21,266 nucleotides of DNA from Anaeroglomus sp964550565 (GTDB taxonomy: Bacteria > Planctomycetota > Phycisphaerae > Sedimentisphaerales > Anaerohalosphaeraceae), in NCBI GenBank assembly GCA_964550565.1, contig CAZKAI010000068.1, forward strand, positions 1 to 21,266. The letters run 5' to 3'. Positions 7,429 to 14,909 of the stretch are shown one piece after another. The notes beneath the pieces are model-generated. The model was not told the origin of the DNA. It saw nothing but the letters and a program-made list of their open reading frames with translations, and did not search any database. Each line of letters starts with the position of its first letter. The first letter of the stretch is position 1. The position numbers were made by a program, and so were the translations under genes.

Positions 7429-9363
7429 TCAAAGCGACAAAATATAAGCTGCCAGATCGTTAATATCCTGGTCCGACAGGTCGGAGGTCTTGCCGTGGGT
7501 ATCGCCGCGATTATACGTCGTCAGCACCTCCCAGATGCTCTCGGCACGGCCGTCATACAGATAGGGCGCCGTTCGCCAAACCTCAGCCAGCGGCGGGGTG
7601 ACGAATTGACGAATGCCTCGCTCGTCCGGCCCCATCCCGACATCATACAGCTTGCCATCCGTGTAATAGTCGCCCGTATGACAACTGCTGCACTGCGCCT
7701 TGGCAAAAAGCTGCTTCCCGCGGAGCACCGCGGCACTGGATTCCTGTCCATTCACCCCCTTGCCGGGAATCGGCCTCAATGCCTTCAGATAGGCATCTAC
7801 ACTTGAAGCGGTCTCTTCGGGCACCGACGCAAATTGAATAAAGCGGAAACCCGCACGCACCGCAGTTTCGGCGTTCGGACGAATACCGGATATCATCACC
7901 GGCGTTATAGCGTGTGAAAACAGCATACTCCGGCTGTTTTTGGGATTGCCGATACCGTCATTCAGGAGGTCCCAGTTCAGTGCGTCCGCACGGGCATCCG
8001 GATGACAACTGGCACAGCTTTGCCACCGCTGAAAACACAGGGCCGCATCATGGAAGGCGATCTCCCCGCGCCGGATCTCGGACAGATCGCCCGGCTTGCC
8101 CAAGGGAATGGATTGGACGGATGGACCGACCGCTTCAGTCAATTCCACCAGTGCCAGGCTGTCGCTGAAATATTCCGCCGCAATGACGGTTTTGCCCGAA
8201 ATGAACACCCCTCGCGGGCCGCAGCCCGGCAGGCGGACCCGCCGTCGCAATCCGGCAAGAAAAGCCAGGTCGTTTGGAATCGTGGTTAAACTGACAGAGA
8301 CTTCGCTGACCTTTTGGCCGGCGGCAACACGATCAATCCTGTCATGCAGGGCCTGTCGGTCGATGAGGCTTATTTCATGAGTGCCCGAGTGGGTAATCGC
8401 CAGCCAACGTCCGTCTTCCGAACATGCCGCCGCCCACGGGTTGGCCGCGCCCAGGTCCGCCTCATCCAGCAAAACCGTGGTTAGCCAGGTCCGTTTGCTC
8501 AAATCGATGATGCTCAGGGCGCTGGTATTCATCCAGCCGCGATCCACCTGTGTCGTCGGCACCCCAAAGCGGGCCAGCGTATGAGGAATATACGCATAGT
8601 GCCCATCCGGCGACACGCAGACATCGCGCACTCCCGTTGAGCCGTTGGGCAGTTGGATCGTGGCGACTGCCTTAAACGCTGCCGTATCGATGATATCGAC
8701 CGCTGCCGCCACCTGGTCTTTGTTAGCTGCCTGTGCAGGAAGATGATGAGCGACAATCAGCAGGGTATTGTCCGGAGTTAAAGCTGTACCAATCGGCTCG
8801 CGGGCGACGGAAACGCGCGATCGGACTTGGTGGGTCTTGAGGTCATACGCGGCAACCTCGTGATCAAATCGATTGCAGACATAAAGGCTCTGGCCATCGG
8901 CACAGACAACAGGGGCGATCGGGGCAAATCCCGCCGGGACTGTCGCAGCGATTTTTTTACTCTGTGTGTCGATGATTGCGACATGGCCGGGATTCTGACC
9001 ATACGTGACATACAGACGGTTGTGTGTTTCATCCAGTGCCAGACCCGAAGGCGCCCCGTCCAGCGGTATGGAATGCACAATCGCTTTGGACTCAAGGCTG
9101 ACGATATCCACACACTGTCCTGTATGCTGTGCTGTGTAGATCAGATTGTCTTTAGACGATATCGCTACATCCAATGGAGACCGATAAGGATAATCCTTAC
9201 CCAGCGTCAGCCCTTCAATGCTCAGTGGAGTCGCGGCTTGTTGACTGGGTACGGGAGAATCGGCACGGCCAACTGCCGCCCAAATCGCCGCAAGGATAGC
9301 CAATGCCGTGCAGTTCAAGCCGACAAGGCGAATGGTTTTTGAAAAGTGCGTCTGTGCATGCAT
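7429..9363 (-). CDS. YVTN-type beta-propeller fused to a di-haem cytochrome c peroxidase/MauG-like domain (HzsB-HzsC-like architecture)
   Basis: A 644-residue exported protein. Residues 10-35 form a signal peptide (cleavage plausibly after GRA). About 55-425 are repeated beta-propeller blades of the YVTN/NHL kind (for example NRLYVTYGQNPGHVAIID). About 430-644 are a cytochrome c peroxidase/MauG-like region with two haem sites, CASCH (450-454) and CSSCH (558-562), and the closing FVTPPLAEVWRTAPYLYDGR typical of that family. The usual Met of the APYMHDG motif is Leu602 here, followed by Tyr603, so the distal haem is not a standard Met-ligated peroxidase haem. It starts 11 bp after the HzsA-related gene with AAGGGG (9371-9376) overlapping that gene's stop and 7 nt from the ATG, so the two are almost certainly co-transcribed. 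Anammox HzsB is a propeller and HzsC a di-haem peroxidase relative; here both are in one chain. Function is unknown; periplasmic electron transfer or oxidation is inferred. Confidence 0.9.
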   Translation of the reverse strand: MHAQTHFSKTIRLVGLNCTALAILAAIWAAVGRADSPVPSQQAATPLSIEGLTLGKDYPYRSPLDVAISSKDNLIYTAQHTGQCVDIVSLESKAIVHSIPLDGAPSGLALDETHNRLYVTYGQNPGHVAIIDTQSKKIAATVPAGFAPIAPVVCADGQSLYVCNRFDHEVAAYDLKTHQVRSRVSVAREPIGTALTPDNTLLIVAHHLPAQAANKDQVAAAVDIIDTAAFKAVATIQLPNGSTGVRDVCVSPDGHYAYIPHTLARFGVPTTQVDRGWMNTSALSIIDLSKRTWLTTVLLDEADLGAANPWAAACSEDGRWLAITHSGTHEISLIDRQALHDRIDRVAAGQKVSEVSVSLTTIPNDLAFLAGLRRRVRLPGCGPRGVFISGKTVIAAEYFSDSLALVELTEAVGPSVQSIPLGKPGDLSEIRRGEIAFHDAALCFQRWQSCASCHPDARADALNWDLLNDGIGNPKNSRSMLFSHAITPVMISGIRPNAETAVRAGFRFIQFASVPEETASSVDAYLKALRPIPGKGVNGQESSAAVLRGKQLFAKAQCSSCHTGDYYTDGKLYDVGMGPDERGIRQFVTPPLAEVWRTAPYLYDGRAESIWEVLTTYNRGDTHGKTSDLSDQDINDLAAYILSL

Positions 9364-9374
9364 ATCCCGGCCCC

Positions 9375-12098
9375 TTACTTTTGACTGCGGCTCTGGATGA
9401 AGGCCTGAATGTTATCGCGTTCAATCTGTTCCATGGCTTGCCGTTTCTCAAGGTAATGTTTATACTTGTTCTTATCCTCCTCCGACCAGGCATTGGCTTC
9501 CGTATAATCGCCGCAATAGGGAACCCCCAGATCAATCCACAGGGCGATGGTCTGCAGCTCACTGGCCGGCAGAGAAAGGCCATGATGCCTCTTTTCCAGC
9601 ATCTTGATTAACGGGCTTATGGCGGCCCCGGCCGAGTAGGGCGGCTGTATCGATGGCTCGGACTGCGGATGAATCCAGCGTGCCGGGCCTTCCGTTGGCG
9701 CACGGAATGCATTCATCGAAGGGCCTATCAGCGCCAGATACGCATCGCTCCAGTAACGTTGTGCATCCGGGTCGTGATTGGGCGTGCTCAATAAGCTGAA
9801 GGCTTTCCGTTTCCCGGCCTGCTTCGTTTCCGGTTTTGACTGTTCGGTCATTCGCATCAGGGGATTATTTGCAAATCGGGAGTCTGTGCGATCACTGTGA
9901 CAGGAAATACAAGATCGGTCCAGAATCGGCTGAACGCGCTTGATGAAGCTGAATCCTTCCACCGGGCCATCTGTCGGCTTGAGTGGCTGCGCCCCGGCAC
10001 GCATAGCCTGACTGGCTTTGTGCAAGGATGGGGCGGCCTGCTTGTTTTCGCTGTGACAGCCGATGCAGGACGACATCTCTCCCGGCTGCAGCGTGGACCA
10101 GGACCGCATCGTCTGAACCGCATAGCCTTTGGCGTCCAGGGCCTGAAAATACACCGGCGTACGGGCCGGCACTTCAAACATCGCCGAGCCGTCATCATGC
10201 ACTTGTGCCTGTCCCAGAACGGTCTTGACATCCCAGCAGCCGAAAACCGAAACCGGTGTACTGCTCAACGCACCACCGGCCGGGCCATGGTTTGAATTGC
10301 TGCCAATGCCCGCCGGGCGATACTCCAGAGCGACAATACGCAGATTCCGAATCGTCCCCCGGGCCACGCCTTTCAAGCCCGGCCCCTCATAGACATCCTG
10401 AATATAGTAAATACCTGTCGTTTTTTGATAATCGACAGCACTGGGTCTGACATGCGGTCGCGGCCGCTCTCCCAGGACGGCCATGCGTCCGGCCGAAATC
10501 CCCTTGTCCGTGTCAATATCCAGCAACTCACGTTGCCCGTCCATGTCCATCAGGTATAAACCAAAAACGGTGCGATATCGCCCCAGCTCGTTGTCTTCCC
10601 AGCCCCGCGGTGCATAACTGACCAGAAAATGCCGCTCGTCCAGCGGCCAGGGATACATGAATAAATCACCATCCTGACCGTATGCGTCGATGCGTTCAGC
10701 CGGCGTTTCGCGCACCGGCGCGACCAGTTGAGCCCCTTGATTTTCCTGCCGTCCCCGTCCGGGATCAAGCACCCCCAGTTTGCCCGCCTGCAGGGAATGA
10801 TGCCCGGTAAAAACCGCCATCACTTTCTGTGTGCCCGGGATGTTTCGGGCGTGAATAATCGTAGTCGGAAACCAGGAGTTATTCCCGTAGAAGGCCGTCT
10901 GAGCCGTCCCGTCAGGAAACATCTGGAAAAGACTCTGCGGAAAAATCTGCCCGCGGTCATTATATTCCCATCGTGTATAAAGAATCCGTCCGTCCTCCGT
11001 GACCGTGGGGTAATTGGTATGCACTTGGTCAAAACCAAGCCGCCGCAAAAACCGCCCATCCGCCCCGCAGGTGTACAAGTTCGATACCTCCGTCCACCAG
11101 CAATCCACAATCTGCACGCACCGTGTGGAGTTGAACAGAATGTCGCCGTTGGGCAGAAACACCCCCTCATAATCGGCGTGCCCCAGGTCATGTGTAATCG
11201 TCGTGACCTTGCGAGTATCCGCATCCATGAGATACAGCCCGTAGTCATCCTCTCGGTCGGATTTTTTCCACGAAAACAGGATTTGCTTGCCGTCCCAGGA
11301 GGTATCTGCGTCGCGAATGACGCCGGCGGCAGCGTCCAGAAGTGTTTCAACAACTCCATACAAACCCTCCATCCGCAGCAGGCACAACTGAGAGCCGGGC
11401 AGAAACAGCCGTTCTGACTGTGCATCGCTCAGGCCTTCCGTGTAGGCATAATGCGAACCGCCCATATTATAATGACGTGCAAAAACAATGCCCTGTGGTT
11501 TCTTCTCAAACAGCGGCGCCAGCCGTTTCGCCCGCCTTGCCTGGCAGGCGTTAAGATACACCGCCGCCAGTTTGGCCTCGTCTTTGCCTGCGGCGGCATC
11601 CGTCAATTGCTGCTCCAGCGTTGTCCCTTCATTACCGAGTTCGGCCAGGACACGCCGGGTCATTTGAACCCATCGCTCGGGATTGATCGTCGTCAGCAGT
11701 GTGACCATCTTATCGCCGATCAATGCGGTTTGCTGCGATCCGCCCTGGCCGCCGGCCGGCACATGTGCCCATAGCGGCTCATCCAGCCCATCCTGAAGCA
11801 TCCAGTCACAGGCCAGCGGAAATCGCCGTTCCAGGTGGCGCCATGTCCTCAGTGCGTCCGCTGTCTGAGCATTGGACTGTTCCAAAAGCTGAGTCTTTGC
11901 GGCATGCAGGGCATTGACCCACTCGGCTGCCGTCGTGTCGGTTATCATGACCCCGGCCAGAGTCAGCCCGCCAAGCATGACATACCCGATACATAATTTC
12001 GTGAATACACAAAGCAGAGGGTGGATTGACTTTCGATGCGGCAAAGTAGGGGGGACTGCTGGTGAAGATGCCTGATGATTTTGATTTTCGGTTGCCAT
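9375..12098 (-). CDS. HzsA-related (hydrazine synthase alpha-subunit-like) c-type haem protein
   Basis: A 907-residue exported protein with an N-terminal hydrophobic segment (about 28-52) acting as signal or anchor. A helical region (about 55-200) comes next. A TolB/PD40-like propeller (about 200-560) has motifs such as SWDGKQILFSWK, NGDILFNSTRC and RILYTRWEYNDRGQ. Then comes the region diagnostic of the hydrazine-synthase-alpha family: PVYFQALDAKGYAVQTMRSW...LQPGEMSSCIGCH, haem site 678-682. A C-terminal cytochrome-like part has a second site, CISCH at 730-734, inside RVQPILDRSCISCHSD. In Kuenenia HzsA the active haem is, as I recall, ligated by a Tyr four residues after the CXXCH His. Here that position is Lys686, so different chemistry is likely. 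It is the first gene of the minus-strand operon and divergent from an ECF sigma gene. The substrate is unknown. The ribosome site is weak. HzsA-related proteins are known outside anammox bacteria without assigned function. Confidence 0.9.
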   Translation of the reverse strand: MATENQNHQASSPAVPPTLPHRKSIHPLLCVFTKLCIGYVMLGGLTLAGVMITDTTAAEWVNALHAAKTQLLEQSNAQTADALRTWRHLERRFPLACDWMLQDGLDEPLWAHVPAGGQGGSQQTALIGDKMVTLLTTINPERWVQMTRRVLAELGNEGTTLEQQLTDAAAGKDEAKLAAVYLNACQARRAKRLAPLFEKKPQGIVFARHYNMGGSHYAYTEGLSDAQSERLFLPGSQLCLLRMEGLYGVVETLLDAAAGVIRDADTSWDGKQILFSWKKSDREDDYGLYLMDADTRKVTTITHDLGHADYEGVFLPNGDILFNSTRCVQIVDCWWTEVSNLYTCGADGRFLRRLGFDQVHTNYPTVTEDGRILYTRWEYNDRGQIFPQSLFQMFPDGTAQTAFYGNNSWFPTTIIHARNIPGTQKVMAVFTGHHSLQAGKLGVLDPGRGRQENQGAQLVAPVRETPAERIDAYGQDGDLFMYPWPLDERHFLVSYAPRGWEDNELGRYRTVFGLYLMDMDGQRELLDIDTDKGISAGRMAVLGERPRPHVRPSAVDYQKTTGIYYIQDVYEGPGLKGVARGTIRNLRIVALEYRPAGIGSNSNHGPAGGALSSTPVSVFGCWDVKTVLGQAQVHDDGSAMFEVPARTPVYFQALDAKGYAVQTMRSWSTLQPGEMSSCIGCHSENKQAAPSLHKASQAMRAGAQPLKPTDGPVEGFSFIKRVQPILDRSCISCHSDRTDSRFANNPLMRMTEQSKPETKQAGKRKAFSLLSTPNHDPDAQRYWSDAYLALIGPSMNAFRAPTEGPARWIHPQSEPSIQPPYSAGAAISPLIKMLEKRHHGLSLPASELQTIALWIDLGVPYCGDYTEANAWSEEDKNKYKHYLEKRQAMEQIERDNIQAFIQSRSQK

Positions 12099-12207
12099 AC
12101 TGTCGGGGGTTCAGCTTCTTTCTGTCTTGTTTAGTCTTGGTTTTTTCTGATGCCGCCCGGCGATTACCCAGACAGCCATCAATCGGGGCACCCAACCCCG
12201 GCCCTTG

Positions 12208-12236
12208 ATTATATACCCGCTTGGTATCACGGGCAA
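12208..12236 (-). promoter_or_regulatory. Putative sigma70-type promoter for the haem-protein operon
   Basis: On the minus strand TTGCCC (12231-12236) and an exact TATAAT (12208-12213) are 17 nt apart. The predicted start near 12201 leaves a leader of about 100 nt before the HzsA-related gene. The -35 matches only 4 of 6 bases, so an activator may be needed. Confidence 0.5.
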
Positions 12237-12394
12237 GCGATTTGAAGTTACCATCTGCAATGATTTTAACAGGCCCAAAATGGACCCTGCCCGGGGGTTT
12301 TTATGAAATCCCCTTCAAATAAATAATCCGGCCAACATCATTTCCTTTAAGGAATGTATGGCGAGCATAACCGGACTGAAAGATATTTGAATCT

Positions 12395-12422
12395 TTGTTA
12401 CGTCGCCGATTTCTGATATAAT
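12395..12422 (+). promoter_or_regulatory. Putative extended -10 promoter for the ECF sigma gene
   Basis: TTGTTA (12395-12400), a 16-nt spacer and exact TATAAT (12417-12422), preceded by TGA, giving the extended -10 TGATATAAT. The start of transcription would be near 12429, about 65 nt before the sigma factor start codon. The same nonamer occurs in the promoter at 19138-19166. Confidence 0.55.
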
Positions 12423-12495
12423 TTAAAAAATCAAAAATATTTTGGCACAAAATCAGCTTCGGCAGGGATATCCAATAAGCCGATGAGGAGAGATG

Positions 12496-13041
12496 ATGAG
12501 TAGTGCTGAAAACAGCCGGAATATATCGAAATATGAGGAATTCCTGAATCTATTCAGGACCAGTGAGGACCGCATTTTCGGTTTTATCCTGACATTCCTG
12601 CCCAATTTTGCCAGGGCCGAAGACATTCTCCAGGAAACCATGATTATCATGTGGCGCAAGTTTGATGAATTTGAACCCGGAACCAATTTTGCGGCCTGGG
12701 GGATCAAAATTGCCAGATATAACCTCTACAAATTCCACGAAAGCCAGCAGGCCGGCGTGATCCGTTTTGACAGTGATGCCATCGAAGCCATATCGAAGCA
12801 GGTTGCCGATTCGGATACCTGTAAAACAAATTCGTATATTGATGCTCTATTGCATTGTTTTGAGAAATTAGGCACTCAGAGCAGGCAGTTATTGCTGCTC
12901 AAATATGAGCAGAATTTCAAAGTGCATGAGATTTCCCAAAAAATCGGTCGCTCCATTCGGGATACCTACAGGATGCTGTCCCGGATCCAGCACTCACTTC
13001 ATGAATGCACATCCCAGACTCTCAAAGCGTGGGAGCGGTAA
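12496..13041 (+). CDS. ECF RNA polymerase sigma factor (Rhodopirellula/Verrucomicrobium type)
   Basis: A 181-residue sigma70-family factor. Region 2 (about 14-85) contains DRIFGFILTFLPNFARAEDILQETMIIMWRKF followed by FEPGTNFAAWGIKIARYN, a wording typical of the planctomycete/verrucomicrobial ECF family. Region 4 (about 115-170) contains LLLLKYEQNFKVHEISQKIGRSIRDTYRMLSRIQ, a promoter -35 binding HTH. ATG 12496 is preferred over ATG 12493 because GAGGAG (12485-12490) is then 5 nt away. Its stop is followed 2 bp later by the FecR-type membrane protein start, a standard sigma/anti-sigma arrangement. Likely targets are unknown; the secreted-protein genes just downstream are candidates. Confidence 0.95.
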   Translation: MSSAENSRNISKYEEFLNLFRTSEDRIFGFILTFLPNFARAEDILQETMIIMWRKFDEFEPGTNFAAWGIKIARYNLYKFHESQQAGVIRFDSDAIEAISKQVADSDTCKTNSYIDALLHCFEKLGTQSRQLLLLKYEQNFKVHEISQKIGRSIRDTYRMLSRIQHSLHECTSQTLKAWER

Positions 13042-13043
13042 TA

Positions 13044-14702
13044 ATGGATAAAACTGCCGAATTGCTGATTCATGAACTGGTCAATAAATCCCTCGAAGGG
13101 ACGATTGCCCAGGCCGAGATACAGCGGCTCAATCAGCTCCTTGCCGCCGATCCCCAGTGTGCCGCATATTATGTATCCTGCGTCAGATTGCATTTTGCCT
13201 TTTCAAAAACCGGTCCGCTGCTTCGAGAACGCGGTCATGAGTGCTCATCAGACAGTGTTCTTTCATTGCAGGAATTTGCCGAATACGAAATGACCGCCCC
13301 CGGCGTTGAGATTCCTAAAAACGATAACGAGGACCATCCCGAACCGGCCGCCGGAATCGAACAGGCCCGCGCCCCCAAAATCAGCAAGACCCCGCTGATG
13401 ACCGTGCTGGTGTCCTGTGCGGCGTTATTGATGGTACTGATTTATATCTATGTCAAGCCCGTCGCCATGGAAGTTGCCACACTGACCGATGCAGTGGACG
13501 CTCGGAGCTCGAATGCCGATACCATACTGTCACCGGGGATGCGTTTTCAGACCGCACAGCCTCCTGTAATCCTGACCCAGGGCGTCGTAAAATTGCTCTA
13601 CGATAACGATGTCGAAGTCCTGATCGAAGCCCCCGCCGAATACCAGATTCAATCGTCCGATGCCATCCGTCTGAACCATGGACGTCTTTTCGCCCGGGTT
13701 TCGGAGGCCGGCAAGGGCTTTTCCGTCCTCACACGCAATACGAAAATCGTGGACCTGGGGACGGAATTCGGGGTGTATGCCGACACCCTGAACAAAACCG
13801 AACTGCATGTCTTCAAAGGCAAAACCACCGCGACGGCCACCGTGAATAATAGCATTCAGAATATCGGCGTCATCGGCGGGCAGGCCCGCGAAATCAGCGC
13901 AGAGGGACAGGCTCGCGATATTCATTTGAAAAAAAACGGTTTTGTCAGGGCCATCGACTCCAAAACGAATCTCATCTGGCGGGGGCAGGGGCTCAATCTG
14001 ACGGATATAGTCGGCGGCTCAAATGGGCTGGAGGCGGGACGTTCCACGGTCCGGATTGATCCATCCTCCGGATTCATGCAGGCCATGCCGCAGATTGATT
14101 GCACGGTGCCAAATGCGTTTCATCCCGTGTCACAGAATGCATTCGTGGATGGCGTCTTTGTGCCTGATGGCGACACCGAGCAGGTGGTCAGCTCCCGCGG
14201 CGATATATTCCGGGAATGCCCGCCCACAAGCGGCGTTACTCATACCGACCTGATTGCCAATCCGCAGGCAGAGATATTCAGGACGAGCATTCGGCAGGGG
14301 ACCATCCAGTTTGACGGGCAGGTCTTCGGCGACTCCGGCCGCCCGTGTATTGTCATGCATGCCAATATTGGCATAACATTGGATCTGGACGCAATCCGTG
14401 CTCTTTATCCCGATAACCGAATAACGCGGTTTATATCCAGAGCCGGCATTGCTGACTTGCAGGAACCATATCCCTGCAATGCGGGGTTCTGGGTCCTGAT
14501 TGATGGTCAAATCAGATATTGCATCAGGCACGTCAGGCAAAAAGGTGTTTTACAGGATATCGCCGTGGAAATCAGGGATTCAGACCGTTTTCTGACCCTG
14601 GTGACGACTGATGGCGGTGATGTGGATATCCCTCAGGCATATAAACGGTCCATTACCTGTGACTGGTGTGTTTTCGTCGAACCGGTCCTGGTGATGGAGT
14701 AA
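13044..14702 (+). CDS. FecR-domain transmembrane protein with NPCBM-like C-terminus, probable anti-sigma partner
   Basis: About 552 residues. A short cytoplasmic N-terminus (LIHELVNKSLEGTIAQAEIQRLNQLL) is of the kind that binds ECF sigma factors. A single membrane helix follows at about 119-137 (MTVLVSCAALLMVLIYIYV). A FecR domain spans about 155-295, with VVKLLYDNDVEVLIEAPAEY and LNHGRLFARV...VDLGTEFGVY. At about 400-552 is an NPCBM-like region (ITLDLDAIRALYP...ITRFISRAGIADL...FLTLVTTDGGD) that could bind sugar outside the membrane. ATG 13044 has GGGAG 8 nt upstream and sits 2 bp after the sigma stop; the in-frame start at 13005 would overlap the sigma gene. The architecture suggests sensing an extracellular glycan and signalling to the sigma factor; this is inferred. 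Confidence 0.92.
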   Translation: MDKTAELLIHELVNKSLEGTIAQAEIQRLNQLLAADPQCAAYYVSCVRLHFAFSKTGPLLRERGHECSSDSVLSLQEFAEYEMTAPGVEIPKNDNEDHPEPAAGIEQARAPKISKTPLMTVLVSCAALLMVLIYIYVKPVAMEVATLTDAVDARSSNADTILSPGMRFQTAQPPVILTQGVVKLLYDNDVEVLIEAPAEYQIQSSDAIRLNHGRLFARVSEAGKGFSVLTRNTKIVDLGTEFGVYADTLNKTELHVFKGKTTATATVNNSIQNIGVIGGQAREISAEGQARDIHLKKNGFVRAIDSKTNLIWRGQGLNLTDIVGGSNGLEAGRSTVRIDPSSGFMQAMPQIDCTVPNAFHPVSQNAFVDGVFVPDGDTEQVVSSRGDIFRECPPTSGVTHTDLIANPQAEIFRTSIRQGTIQFDGQVFGDSGRPCIVMHANIGITLDLDAIRALYPDNRITRFISRAGIADLQEPYPCNAGFWVLIDGQIRYCIRHVRQKGVLQDIAVEIRDSDRFLTLVTTDGGDVDIPQAYKRSITCDWCVFVEPVLVME

Positions 14703-14909
14703 ATACGGAGTCTTGGATTCGGCCGCAAATCCTGTGGACGAATATCCGGCGGCCGGCAATCATGTGATATTGGCAGGTGCAGGTGGTGGAAATGGGAATG
14801 ATCAGACATAAGCATCCAGTCGTCAATGAAAGGAGGGTGCTGTCGCGTACAGATATAGTTTGGTAATCTCAAATCTAACGAGTCAACTATTATTTCGAGG
14901 AGAACAAAA

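Larger units (their letters stand above)
12099..12492. other. Divergent intergenic control region
   Basis: This 394-bp stretch separates the minus-strand haem operon from the plus-strand sigma factor gene and carries no gene. It holds a candidate promoter for each side (12208-12236 minus, 12395-12422 plus). Between them is a GC-rich patch near 12283-12300 (CCCGGGGG followed by five Ts) that could form a weak hairpin on the plus strand. No RNA gene is recognised. Confidence 0.6.

Noticed and set aside
10728..11417. 229-codon plus-strand open frame
   Set aside because: It lies antisense inside the HzsA-related gene, whose reading frame carries clear haem and propeller motifs; no family resemblance and Arg/Pro/His-rich composition typical of a shadow frame.
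7429..12098. Claim that this organism performs anammox or makes hydrazine
   Set aside because: Only fold and architecture match; the expected catalytic Tyr position is Lys, no hydrazine dehydrogenase or nitrite reductase is in view, and HzsA-related proteins occur outside anammox bacteria.
12283..12300. CCCGGGGG followed by Ts as an intrinsic terminator
   Set aside because: The possible stem is only about four pairs and there is no gene ending on that strand upstream.
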